64,000 nt of DNA from Kerstersia gyiorum. Lineage in GTDB: Bacteria > Pseudomonadota > Gammaproteobacteria > Burkholderiales > Burkholderiaceae_B. The stretch covers positions 868,001 to 932,000 of the forward strand of contig NZ_SGWZ01000001.1 in NCBI RefSeq assembly GCF_004216755.1, given 5' to 3'. Positions 41,953-51,072 of the stretch are shown here, one piece after another. Each line of letters begins with the position of its first letter. The first letter of the stretch is position 1. Below the pieces are notes generated by a model that saw only the letters and a program-made list of their open reading frames with translations, did no database searches and was not told where the DNA came from. The translations under genes and the position numbers were made by a program.

Positions 41953-43423
41953 TAATGGATTCTGCCATGACTGCAGGCTGGATGTCCGAATCGCGCAGCG
42001 CGATGCGGCCACGCAGGGAGTTGGTATTGGCGTGGGTGATGAGTACATCGACCATCTGCCCGATGAGGCGTTGCGGCGCGGGGAAGTTGACGGTACGGTT
42101 GTTTTCCGTGCGCGCCATCAGCTCATTCGGATCGCGTCGGGACACGCCTTCGACCAGCACGCGCTGGGTTGTGCCAACCATGGCGGCACTGATGGCGCCA
42201 GCCTGTTCGTTGATCAAGGCCTGCAGGCGTTGCAGCCGCTTGAGCTTGACGTCCTGCGGCGTATCGTCGCTGAGGTCGGCGGCCGGGGTGCCGGGACGCC
42301 GCGAATAGACGAAGGAAAATGAGGTGTCGAAACCGACGTCGGCGATCAGCTTCATGGTTTTCTCGAAATCTTCTTCGGTCTCGCCAGGGAAGCCGACGAT
42401 GAAGTCCGACGACAGCGTCAACCCCGGACGGGCGGCGCGCAGCCGGCGCACGATGGACTTGAATTCCAGCGAGGTATAGCCGCGTTTCATGGCCGCCAGC
42501 ACCCGGTCGCTACCCGCCTGCACCGGGAGGTGCAGGAAGGGCACCAGCTTGGGCAGGTTGCCGTGCGCTGCGATCAGGCGGGGCGTCATTTCCTTGGGGT
42601 GCGAGGTGGTGTAGCGGATGCGCTCGATGCCGGGGATTTCGTGCACGTATTCCAGCAGCAGTGCGAAATCGGCGATTTCATCGGTATCGCCCATGGCGCC
42701 ACGGTAGGCGTTCACGTTCTGCCCCAGCAAGGTGACTTCGCGTACACCCTGGTCGGCCAGGTCGGCGATTTCCACCAGCACGTCATCGAAGGGACGAGAG
42801 ACCTCTGCGCCGCGCGTATAAGGCACGACGCAGAAGCTACAGTACTTGCTACAGCCTTCCATGATGGAGACGAAGGCGGTCGGGCCGTCGATGCGGGCGG
42901 GCGGCATGGAATCGAATTTTTCGATTTCCGGGAAGCTGATGTCCACCTGCGAACGGCCTTCCTCGCGCCGGCGCGCGATCAGGTCAGGCAGGCGATGCAG
43001 CGTTTGCGGGCCGAACACGACATCGACATAGGGCGCGCGCGCCACGATGGCGTCGCCTTCCTGGCTGGCGACACAGCCTCCCACGCCGATGATGAGTTCC
43101 GGCTTGGTTTGCTTCAGGTGTTTGACGCGGCCCAGGTCGGAAAAGACTTTTTCCTGCGCCTTTTCGCGCACCGAACAGGTATTGAACAGGATGACATCAG
43201 CCTGTTCCGGGTCGTCGGTCAGTTCCAGGCCTTCGTTTTCACGCAGAACATCGGCCATCTTGTCCGAGTCGTACTCGTTCATTTGACAGCCGAAGGTGCG
43301 GATGTACAGCTTGCGCGTCGAGCCATCCGTGGCAGCGAACTGGGCCAGGGTCTGGGCGGTATCGGGAATGGGAGCAGGCGCGGCCGGCTCGATGCCGGTG
43401 CGACGGAGTGTGGTTTCTTTCAT
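41945..43423 (-). CDS. miaB: tRNA-2-methylthio-N6-dimethylallyladenosine synthase
   Basis: 492 aa, radical SAM methylthiotransferase. The N-terminal cluster cysteines are in FGCQMNEYDS, NTCSVREKA and GVGGCVASQEG, and the radical SAM motif CSKYCSFC follows. A C-terminal TRAM domain ends the protein (QRVLVEGVSRRDPNELMARTENNRTVNF-type block). It adds the 2-methylthio group to i6A37 in tRNAs reading UNN codons. It heads the miaB-phoH-ybeY group. ATG 43423 leaves a 40-residue leader before the conserved LYIRTFGCQM. Confidence 0.97.
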   Translation of the reverse strand: MKETTLRRTGIEPAAPAPIPDTAQTLAQFAATDGSTRKLYIRTFGCQMNEYDSDKMADVLRENEGLELTDDPEQADVILFNTCSVREKAQEKVFSDLGRVKHLKQTKPELIIGVGGCVASQEGDAIVARAPYVDVVFGPQTLHRLPDLIARRREEGRSQVDISFPEIEKFDSMPPARIDGPTAFVSIMEGCSKYCSFCVVPYTRGAEVSRPFDDVLVEIADLADQGVREVTLLGQNVNAYRGAMGDTDEIADFALLLEYVHEIPGIERIRYTTSHPKEMTPRLIAAHGNLPKLVPFLHLPVQAGSDRVLAAMKRGYTSLEFKSIVRRLRAARPGLTLSSDFIVGFPGETEEDFEKTMKLIADVGFDTSFSFVYSRRPGTPAADLSDDTPQDVKLKRLQRLQALINEQAGAISAAMVGTTQRVLVEGVSRRDPNELMARTENNRTVNFPAPQRLIGQMVDVLITHANTNSLRGRIALRDSDIQPAVMAESINE

Positions 43424-43713
43424 GGGCGGTGCCGTGACGGGTGTTTATCCCGGGGGCAAGAGAAAAATGGAGGGTAGCCGGGGATTTTAACTTGCCGGGC
43501 AAGGGGTGATTGGCAAGTGTGGCAAAAAGGGGAGTTTTTGCTGTATGAGCCTGCGCCTGTCCAAACCGGCCTTGCTGCGCATCGCGCGGATGATCCGCCG
43601 GGCAGAACAGCGCCGGCGTGCCGGTAATGCTTGCGTGGGGGCGCAGGAAAATACCGGTTCCGCCGGGATAGGCTGCGACAGCCTCGGGAAAGGTTGTCGC
43701 AGCCAGCCTGGAA

Positions 43714-45027
43714 TCAGGCGGCCTTGGGGCGCCAGCCGAAGCGGGCCAGCGGCATCATGGCGATGATGATGGCCACGACAGCCGTGACGGCAACGTAGTG
43801 CGCCGGGGCCAGCGGGTCTTTTTGCAGCCACAGCTGGGTCAGCACCGGGGTGAGGCCGCCGAAGATGGCATAGGCCACGTTATAGGCGAAGCTCAGGCCC
43901 GAGAAACGGATGGCCGGCGGGAAGGTATGAGTGGAGGCGATGGGCGTCGTGGCAATGGCGCCGCAGAACAGGCCCATGAGGCCGTACAGCAGGATCAGGC
44001 TGGTGGCGTCGATACCCGGCAGGCTAAGGTAGAACCAGTACGAGGTGATGATCAGGCCACCCCAGCTGATGATCATGCTGGCACGAATACTGACGCGGTC
44101 GCACAGCCAGCCGAAGAACACGCAGCCCAGCGTGAGCATCAGCGTGGCGACGCAGTTGGCCTGCAGGGCCAGCGGGCGTGGAATTTGATAGCGCGCCTGC
44201 AGCAGCGTGGGCGTCATCAGGATCAGTACGACGACAGCGGTCGACAGCGACCACGTCAGGCCCGCGGTGATCATGCAGGCCTTGCGGTGTTCGCGCATCA
44301 CGGTCTTGACCGGCATTTCAGTCGCCAGCATGCGCTTGGCGGCCAGTTCCTTGAAAATCGGCGTTTCGCCCAGGAAGCGGCGCAGGTAGACCGAGATCAG
44401 GCCGAAGATCCCGCCCAGGATGAACGGAATGCGCCAGGCGAATTCATTGACCTCTTCCGGGCTGTAAATGGTGGAAATGGCAATGGACATGATGCTGCCC
44501 AGCAGGATGCCGCCAGTGATGCCGGATGTCAGCGCACCAACGCCGAAGCCATAGTGCTGGCGGGGAACGTGTTCGGCAACAAAGACCCATGCACCGGGCA
44601 TTTCACCGCCGATGGCAGCGCCCTGGAGTACGCGCATCAGCAACAGGATCAGCGGTGCGGCAATGCCGATATCGGCAAAGGTGGGGGTCAGGCCGATAAC
44701 CAGCGTAGGCAGGGACATCAGGAAGATGGACAGCGCGAACATGCGCTTGCGGCCCAGGCGATCGCCGAAGTGGGCGATGATGATGCCCCCCAGCGGGCGG
44801 GCCAGGTAGCCCGCGGCGAAAATGCCCAGCGTTTGCAACTGGGACAGCCATTCCGGCATTTCCGGCGGGAAAAACAGGTGCCCGATGGTGAGGGCGAAGA
44901 AGACGAAAATGACGAAGTCGTAGAACTCCAGCGTACCGCCCAGGGCGGACAGCGCGAGTGTTTTGTAGTCTTCCCGGTTAAGGGGGCGTTGGCTTGAATC
45001 AGGCGGGTTGGTCGAGGCGGAAGTCAT
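43714..45027 (-). CDS. MFS transporter, metabolite:H+ symporter type
   Basis: 437 aa from ATG 45027, with 12 predicted helices. The family marks are GTLEFYDFVIFVFFA in helix 1, FGDRLGRKRMF between helices 2 and 3, and RVLQGAAIGGEMPGAWVFVAEH, as in ProP/ShiA-like proteins. It probably imports an organic acid or osmolyte with protons; substrate is unknown. An upstream TTG/ATG extension to 45114 is not supported. It stands alone; a 10-bp inverted repeat (43671-43680 with 43695-43704) follows its stop but lacks a T tract. Confidence 0.88.
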   Translation of the reverse strand: MTSASTNPPDSSQRPLNREDYKTLALSALGGTLEFYDFVIFVFFALTIGHLFFPPEMPEWLSQLQTLGIFAAGYLARPLGGIIIAHFGDRLGRKRMFALSIFLMSLPTLVIGLTPTFADIGIAAPLILLLMRVLQGAAIGGEMPGAWVFVAEHVPRQHYGFGVGALTSGITGGILLGSIMSIAISTIYSPEEVNEFAWRIPFILGGIFGLISVYLRRFLGETPIFKELAAKRMLATEMPVKTVMREHRKACMITAGLTWSLSTAVVVLILMTPTLLQARYQIPRPLALQANCVATLMLTLGCVFFGWLCDRVSIRASMIISWGGLIITSYWFYLSLPGIDATSLILLYGLMGLFCGAIATTPIASTHTFPPAIRFSGLSFAYNVAYAIFGGLTPVLTQLWLQKDPLAPAHYVAVTAVVAIIIAMMPLARFGWRPKAA

Positions 45028-45206
45028 GAAAGGTGCTGCAAGTCTGCATCCGTAGAAATGAAAGGGGGACGCAGCGGGCGTCCCGGGTGTTTTGTGTTGT
45101 CGGCGCTGTCGCAATGAGCGACGGTAATGCCATGGGCAACATCGTAGCGTATGGACAATAAATCATTTTCATCTCCAGGACACGGCGTCAACTGGGATGC
45201 GCATGC

Positions 45207-45235
45207 AAAAAAACGCCGCCCCTGGGGGCGGCGTT
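45207..45235 (-). terminator. Rho-independent terminator of the secDF operon
   Basis: 11-bp arms (45212-45222, 45225-45235) and a run of seven A (45207-45213) that reads as seven T on the minus strand, 26 bases past the secF stop. Confidence 0.88.
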
Positions 45236-45260
45236 CCTGTTTTCCTGCGTCTACCGGGGC

Positions 45261-46199
45261 TCAGCCTTCGATAACGTCCGCAGGATTTTCTTCCTTGACC
45301 GGCTTGACCAGGTCTTCGCGCTTGACGCCCAGCCACATGGCGATGGAGGCGGCGACGAACACCGAGGAGTAGATGCCGAACCAGATACCGATGGTCAGGG
45401 CCAGCGAGAAGTAGTGCAGCGACGGGCCGCCGAAGAAGAACATGGCCAGCACCATCATCTGCGTCGAACCGTGGGTAATGATGGTCCGCGAGATGGTCTG
45501 GGTGATGGCGCTGTTGATGACTTCCTTGACGTCGGACTTGCGCTGTTTGCGGAAGTTTTCGCGGATCCGGTCCATGATGACCACGGATTCGTTGACCGAA
45601 TAGCCCAGTACGGCCAGGACGCCGGCCAGCACGGGCAGCGAAAACTCCCACTGGAAGAACGCAAAGAAGCCCAGGATGATGACCACGTCGTGCAGGTTGG
45701 CGATCACGCCGGCGACGGCGAACTTCCATTCGAAGCGGAAGCCCAGGTACACCATGATGCCCAGCACCACGACCAGCAGGGCCATCAGGCCGTTTTCCAC
45801 CAGTTCCCGGCCCACCTGCGGGCCGACGAATTCCACGCGCCGCAGTTCGACCGAGGGGTCGGCTGCCTGCAGGGCCGCCAGCACGGTCTCGCTTTGCGTG
45901 GCCGAGGTTTGCCCTTCGGACAGCGGCAGGCGGATCATGACGTCACGCGAAGTGCCGAAGTTCTGTACCTGGAAGTCGGTGTAGCCCAGACCGGAGACGG
46001 TCTTGCGTACGTCGTCCAGTGGTGCGCTCTGCGTGTAGGCCACCTCCAGCACGGTTCCACCAGTGAACTCGATGGAAAGGTGGAAGCCCTTGGTAACAAT
46101 GAAGAAGACCGCCGCCACGAAGGTGATCAGACTGATCAGGTTCAGCACCAATGCATGGCGCATGAACGGGATGGTACGGTGTATGCGGAAAAATTCCAT
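45261..46199 (-). CDS. secF: Protein translocase subunit SecF
   Basis: 312 aa, six helices. Blocks: IEFTGGTVLEV early, FVGPQVGRELVENG before helix 2, and NESVVIMDRIREN in the typical SecF helix 4-5 loop. With SecD and YajC it uses the proton motive force to pull exported proteins across the inner membrane. The ATG 46199 is 8 bases after the secD stop. Confidence 0.97.
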   Translation of the reverse strand: MEFFRIHRTIPFMRHALVLNLISLITFVAAVFFIVTKGFHLSIEFTGGTVLEVAYTQSAPLDDVRKTVSGLGYTDFQVQNFGTSRDVMIRLPLSEGQTSATQSETVLAALQAADPSVELRRVEFVGPQVGRELVENGLMALLVVVLGIMVYLGFRFEWKFAVAGVIANLHDVVIILGFFAFFQWEFSLPVLAGVLAVLGYSVNESVVIMDRIRENFRKQRKSDVKEVINSAITQTISRTIITHGSTQMMVLAMFFFGGPSLHYFSLALTIGIWFGIYSSVFVAASIAMWLGVKREDLVKPVKEENPADVIEG

Positions 46200-46207
46200 G
46201 ATGCGTC

Positions 46208-48079
46208 TCAGTCCTTACCGGGTTTCCAGATGGTGCCGATAGATATCTTGGTGGCCTTGCGGTGCAGGTGGCCGTACCAGAGATTGACCAGCGCGCGCAC
46301 GCCGACCACCGACGAGAACATCGACGTCAGAATGCCCAGGCAGTGCACGACGGCAAAGCCGCGTACCGGGCCCGTGCCGAACGCCAGCAGCGCCAGGCCG
46401 ACGATCAGCGTGGTCAGGTTGGAGTCCAGGATGGTGCCCCAGGCACGCTCGAAGCCCAGGTTGATGGCCTGTTGCGGCGTGGCTCCGTTGCGCAGTTCTT
46501 CACGTATCCGCTCGTTGATCAGCACGTTGGCGTCGATCGCCATGCCCAGCGTCAGCGCGATGGCGGCGATGCCCGGCAGGGTAAGGGTGGCCTGCAGCAT
46601 GGATAGCAGCGCCAGCAGCAGCAGCACGTTGAACACCAGGCCGATGGTCGAGAAAATGCCGATCAGGTGGTAGTACAGAATGATGAAGACGGCGATGGCC
46701 AGGAAACCGTACAGCGTGGCATTGAAGCCTTGCGCGATGTTTTCGGCACCCAGGCTCGGGCCGATGGTGCGCTCTTCGATGATTTCCATCGGCGCGGCCA
46801 GCGCGCCGGCGCGCAGCAGCAGCGAAATGTCAGCGGCTTCTTCGGGGCCCATGCTGCCGGAAATCTGTACCTGGCCGCCAGGGATTTCGGTGCGGATTAC
46901 CGGCGCCGTCACCACTTCGCCCTTGCCTTTCTCGAACAGCAGAATGGCCATGCGCTTGTCGATGTTGTCGCGGGTGATGTCGCGGAAGATACGCGCGCCC
47001 TTGGCGTCCAGCGTCAGGTGCACGGCAGGCAGCTGGGTTTGCTGGTCGCGGCCGGGCTGGGCGTCCTGCAGGTTTTCGCCGGTCAGCAGGACCTGGCGGC
47101 GTACCAGCAGGGGACGGCCTTCGCGGTCTTCGTAGCGTTCCAGGCCGAAGGGCACGCGGCCGGCAGCCAGGGCCGATTGCGCTGCAGGGGAGTCGTCCAC
47201 GAGACGGATTTCCAGCGTGGCGGTACGGCCCAGCAGTTCCTTGGCTCGTGCCACGTCCTGTACGCCCGGCAGTTGGACGACGATACGGTCGCCACCTTGC
47301 TGCTGGATGATGGGTTCGGCTACGCCCAGTTCGTTGATACGGTTGTGCAGCGTGGTGATGTTCTGGCGCAGCGCATTGGTCTGGACCGCGCTGATGGCCG
47401 TCGGACTCAGCACGCCGGTCAGCAGTACCGGATCATTGGGGTTGTCGCTGAATTCGAGGTCGGGCAGGCGGCCGCGCAAGGTTGTCAGGGCGCGGTCGCG
47501 GGTAGTCTCGTCGGCAAAACGCAGGGTGACGCTGTGGCCGGTGCGTTCGACGCTGGCCGCGCTGATTTTCTGGTCGCGCAGGATGCTGCGCACATCACCA
47601 GCCAGCGAGTCGTAGCGGGCATTGAGCGCGCCGTTCATGTCGACCTGCAGCAGGAAGTGCACGCCGCCTCGCAGGTCCAGGCCCAGGAACATGGGGTGGG
47701 CGCCGAGTGCACTCAGCCATTGCGGCGAGGCCGACAGCAGGTTGAGGGCGACGGTATAGGAGGGATTCTCAGGGTCGGGGTTCAGCGTGCGGTCCAGCAG
47801 GTCGCGGGCCTGCAGCTGAATATCGGTATTGGCGAAACGGGCGCGTACCGTGCCTATCGTGCCGCTCTGCTCGAAACTGACTCCGGTCGACTCCAGACCG
47901 GCGTCCCGCAACACATTTTCCACCCGGGTCAGCGTGCCCTGGTCGACGCGCATCGTGGCCCGTGCGCTGGATATCTGGACGGCGGGAGATTCACCGAAGA
48001 AGTTGGGCAGGGTATAGAGCAGGCCAATCACCAGCGCGACGGCGACGGTGATGTACTTCCATATTGGGTAGCGGTTCAT
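46208..48079 (-). CDS. secD: Protein translocase subunit SecD
   Basis: 623 aa, the normal length. Helix 1 (about 9-28) is followed by the periplasmic P1 domains and a C-terminal six-helix RND-like unit. Motifs are LGLDLRGGVHFLLQVD, ITRDNIDKRMAI, and GMAIDANVLINERIREEL. It forms the SecDF-YajC complex with its neighbours: yajC is 63 bases upstream and secF 8 bases downstream. Confidence 0.97.
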   Translation of the reverse strand: MNRYPIWKYITVAVALVIGLLYTLPNFFGESPAVQISSARATMRVDQGTLTRVENVLRDAGLESTGVSFEQSGTIGTVRARFANTDIQLQARDLLDRTLNPDPENPSYTVALNLLSASPQWLSALGAHPMFLGLDLRGGVHFLLQVDMNGALNARYDSLAGDVRSILRDQKISAASVERTGHSVTLRFADETTRDRALTTLRGRLPDLEFSDNPNDPVLLTGVLSPTAISAVQTNALRQNITTLHNRINELGVAEPIIQQQGGDRIVVQLPGVQDVARAKELLGRTATLEIRLVDDSPAAQSALAAGRVPFGLERYEDREGRPLLVRRQVLLTGENLQDAQPGRDQQTQLPAVHLTLDAKGARIFRDITRDNIDKRMAILLFEKGKGEVVTAPVIRTEIPGGQVQISGSMGPEEAADISLLLRAGALAAPMEIIEERTIGPSLGAENIAQGFNATLYGFLAIAVFIILYYHLIGIFSTIGLVFNVLLLLALLSMLQATLTLPGIAAIALTLGMAIDANVLINERIREELRNGATPQQAINLGFERAWGTILDSNLTTLIVGLALLAFGTGPVRGFAVVHCLGILTSMFSSVVGVRALVNLWYGHLHRKATKISIGTIWKPGKD

Positions 48080-48142
48080 TGCCGGTCTGTCTTGAAAAGT
48101 CGGATATGGCCCCGGATGGGACCATATCGGCGGGTATGACGC

Positions 48143-48493
48143 TTACAGGGACTTGATGGTTCCCTTGGGCAGCACGGTGGTGACTGCAGTCTTCTGCAGC
48201 AGGATTTCCACCGGCTTGTCGGCCAGTTCAGCCACTTCCACGGCGACGTAGGCGTCGGTCACGCGGGTGACCTTGCCGAGGATGCCCCCGGCGGTCATGA
48301 CTTCATCGCCCTTGGACAGCGCGGCGACGAGGTTGCGGTGTTCTTTCTGGCGCTTCATCTGCGGACGGATCATCAGGAAATAGAGGATCACGAACATTGC
48401 GATGATAGGCAGGAACTGCAGCAGGCTGCTGCCGGCGTCGCCGCCGGGTGCGGCTTGGGCCAGGATCAGGCGGGTGGTGTCGGTTGCGAGCAT
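48143..48493 (-). CDS. yajC: Sec translocon accessory protein YajC
   Basis: 116 aa. One helix near residues 25-43 (LLQFLPIIAMFVILYFLMIRPQMKRQ) is followed by a basic stretch and the SH3-like domain LSKGDEVMTAGGILGKVTRV. The length and the RPQMKRQKEH block are typical. Translated upstream of secD. Confidence 0.96.
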   Translation of the reverse strand: MLATDTTRLILAQAAPGGDAGSSLLQFLPIIAMFVILYFLMIRPQMKRQKEHRNLVAALSKGDEVMTAGGILGKVTRVTDAYVAVEVAELADKPVEILLQKTAVTTVLPKGTIKSL

Positions 48494-48606
48494 GAATTCT
48501 CCCGTTGATGTTTAGTTATAGGTGTTTGAAAAAGCACCGGCAACATGCCGGCGAGTGGAATTCGAACCGTTTATTGTAGCGGTACGCGAAGACAAGGGTA
48601 TGGCGG

Positions 48607-48633
48607 CACCGCATGCCCGGGCGGCATGCGGTG
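48607..48633. terminator. 11-bp hairpin between tgt and yajC
   Basis: Perfect arms (48607-48617, 48623-48633) with a 5-base loop, 36 bases past the tgt stop. No T tract on the minus strand, so termination is uncertain; it may separate tgt from yajC expression. Confidence 0.45.
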
Positions 48634-48668
48634 ATTCAAAGGCGCTTGCCCTGGGTTCCATGATGGTT

Positions 48669-49805
48669 TCAGTCCACGCCGCGGGCGCGGTCGGCTGCGA
48701 ATTGCTCGCGCCAGGACTGGAACGTGCCGGCTGCGATCGCGTCGCGCATCTCCTGCATGATCTGCAGGTAGAAGTGCAGGTTGTGCAGCGTGTTCAGGCG
48801 GGCGCCAGTGATTTCGTTGGCACGTTGCAGGTGGTGCAGGTAGGCGCGCGAGAACTGGCGGCAGGTATGACAGGCGCAATGCATATCCAGCGGGCGGGTA
48901 TCGTCGCGGTAGCGCGCATTGCGGATCTTCACGTCGCCATGGCGCGTGAACAGCCAGCCATTGCGGGCATTGCGCGTGGGCATGACGCAGTCGAACATGT
49001 CGACCCCGTTGGCCACGCCTTCCACCAGGTCTTCGGGCGTGCCCACGCCCATCAGGTAGCGTGGCTTATCCTGCGGCATGCGCGGCGCGACGTGTTGCAG
49101 GATGCGGATCATCTCTGCCTTGGGTTCACCTACCGACAGGCCGCCGATGGCATAGCCATGGAATCCGATATCGGTCAGGCCGGCCAGTGATTCATCGCGC
49201 AGGGATTCGTACATGCCGCCCTGTACGATGCCGAACAGGGCGTTGGGGTTTTCCAGCTGGTCGAAGGCATCGCGCGAGCGCCGGGCCCAGCGTAAGGACA
49301 TGCGCATGGACGTGGCGGCTTCATCGACCGTGGCTGGGCGGCCCTTGATTTCATAGGGCGTGCATTCGTCGAATACCATGGCGATGTCGGAGTTCAGGCC
49401 GCGCTGGATGCGCATGGATTCCTCCGGCGTCAGGAATAGCCTGGCGCCGTCGATGGGCGATGCAAAGCGTACGCCTTCTTCGGTGATCTTGCGCATGCCT
49501 TGCAGGCTGAATACCTGGAAGCCGCCAGAGTCGGTCAGGATGGGGCGCTGCCACTGCATGAAACCATGCAGGCCGCCATGCTTTTGCATGATTTCCACGC
49601 CAGGACGCAGCCACAGGTGGAAGGTATTGCCCAGCACGATCTGCGCGCCGATTTCTTCCAGTTCGTGGGGCAGCATGGCCTTGACGCTGCCATAGGTGCC
49701 CACGGGCATGAAAATGGGGGTCTCGACCACGCCGTGGTTCAGGGTCATGCGGCCGCGTCGGGCCAGGCCGTCGGTGGCCAGCAGTTCGAAATTCAGTCCG
49801 GTCAT
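48669..49805 (-). CDS. tgt: tRNA-guanine transglycosylase
   Basis: 378 aa from ATG 49805. Active-site blocks: LTDSGGFQVFSL with the Asp general base, and FDCVMPTRNARNG with the nucleophile Asp. The zinc site is C-x-C-x2-C plus His (CACHTC). It exchanges G34 for preQ1 in tRNAs for Tyr, His, Asn and Asp. It begins 4 bases after the queA stop, so the two queuosine genes are coupled. Confidence 0.97.
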   Translation of the reverse strand: MTGLNFELLATDGLARRGRMTLNHGVVETPIFMPVGTYGSVKAMLPHELEEIGAQIVLGNTFHLWLRPGVEIMQKHGGLHGFMQWQRPILTDSGGFQVFSLQGMRKITEEGVRFASPIDGARLFLTPEESMRIQRGLNSDIAMVFDECTPYEIKGRPATVDEAATSMRMSLRWARRSRDAFDQLENPNALFGIVQGGMYESLRDESLAGLTDIGFHGYAIGGLSVGEPKAEMIRILQHVAPRMPQDKPRYLMGVGTPEDLVEGVANGVDMFDCVMPTRNARNGWLFTRHGDVKIRNARYRDDTRPLDMHCACHTCRQFSRAYLHHLQRANEITGARLNTLHNLHFYLQIMQEMRDAIAAGTFQSWREQFAADRARGVD

Positions 49806-49809
49806 GGGG

Positions 49810-50862
49810 TCACGCTGCGGGGGATTCGATGAACATGGCGTCGCCATAGCTGAAGAAACGGTAGCGCTCGGCAACCGCATGGGCGTAGGCGCGCTTGATG
49901 GGTTCCACGCCGGCCAGCGCCGAAACCAGCATCAGCAGGGTTGATTGCGGCAGGTGGAAATTGGTGATCAGGGCATCAATATAGTGGAAGCGGTAGCCTG
50001 GCGTGATGAACAGGCGGGTATCCCCCGTCATGGCCTGCCCTGGCGGCGGTGCCTTGCCCGCGAGCTGCGCTGCTGCCGATTCCAGGGCCCGCACGCTGGT
50101 TGTGCCAACGGCGATCACGCGGCCGCCCGCGGCACGGGCCTGGGCGATAGCTTCCAGCGTGGCTGCCGGTACGGTATAGCGCTCGGCATGCATGACGTGG
50201 TCTTCAAGACGTTCGGCACGCACCGGCTGGAACGTGCCTGCGCCTACATGCAGTGTGACGAAGGCGCGCGCCACGCCCTGGGCCGCCAGTCGATCCAGCA
50301 TCGCTTCGTCGAAGTGCAGCCCGGCGGTAGGCGCAGCTACCGCGCCGGGTTCGCGCGCATAGACCGTCTGATAGCGGCTGTCGTCCTCTGCGTCGGGGCT
50401 GTGCTCGATATATGGCGGCAGAGGCGTGGAGCCGTGCTGGTCGAGCAGGCTCAGGGCATCTGCGGGAAAGCGCAGGTGGAACAGGGCGCCGTCGCGTCCC
50501 AGTACCTCGGCGTCGAAGGCATCGGCCAGGCGAATGCCGCTGCCGGGCTTGGGGGATTTGCTCGAGCGGATATGCGCCAAGACTTCCGTGCCGCTGAGTA
50601 TGCGCTCGACCAAAACTTCTATCTTGCCGCCACTGTGCTTGATGCCGAACAGGCGTGCCTTGATGACACGGGTGTCGTTGAAAACCAGCAGGTCGGCAGG
50701 GCGCAACAACGCCGGTAACTGGCTGAAATGCATGTCGTGCAGCTGGGCCTGCGGATCCAGCCGCAAGAGCCGGCTGGCATCGCGCCTGGCTGCGGGGGTT
50801 TGCGCAATCAGTTCCGGGGGCAGCGTATAGTCGTAATCGGAAAGCAACAAGGGTGTGGACAC
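49810..50862 (-). CDS. queA: S-adenosylmethionine:tRNA ribosyltransferase-isomerase
   Basis: 350 aa. Family blocks include FNDTRVIKARLFG, KVEVL-like GKIEVLVERIL, PTAGLHFDEAML, LHVGAGTFQPV and NFHLPQSTLLMLVSA. It adds the ribosyl moiety of SAM to preQ1 in tRNA, making epoxyqueuosine after Tgt. Start ATG 50862. It heads queA-tgt-yajC-secD-secF on the minus strand and is divergent from dacB. Confidence 0.97.
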   Translation of the reverse strand: MSTPLLLSDYDYTLPPELIAQTPAARRDASRLLRLDPQAQLHDMHFSQLPALLRPADLLVFNDTRVIKARLFGIKHSGGKIEVLVERILSGTEVLAHIRSSKSPKPGSGIRLADAFDAEVLGRDGALFHLRFPADALSLLDQHGSTPLPPYIEHSPDAEDDSRYQTVYAREPGAVAAPTAGLHFDEAMLDRLAAQGVARAFVTLHVGAGTFQPVRAERLEDHVMHAERYTVPAATLEAIAQARAAGGRVIAVGTTSVRALESAAAQLAGKAPPPGQAMTGDTRLFITPGYRFHYIDALITNFHLPQSTLLMLVSALAGVEPIKRAYAHAVAERYRFFSYGDAMFIESPAA

Positions 50863-51072
50863 AGGACGGACGAATATCTGGCGCGCAGGGCGCGGTGGGC
50901 CGGCGCAACAAGCCGGCAGGTCGCTGCATTTTAGACGCTGCGTGCCAGGTTTGTGGGGCAGGTCCGGTTTTGGTTATGCTGGCGCAGGCGTGGCCCGTTG
51001 CCGTGTTGCTTCCAGCGGCGGGCCGGGTGTGGCAGGCATGCGGCAAGGCAGCGGTACGACAGCGGGAAGAAT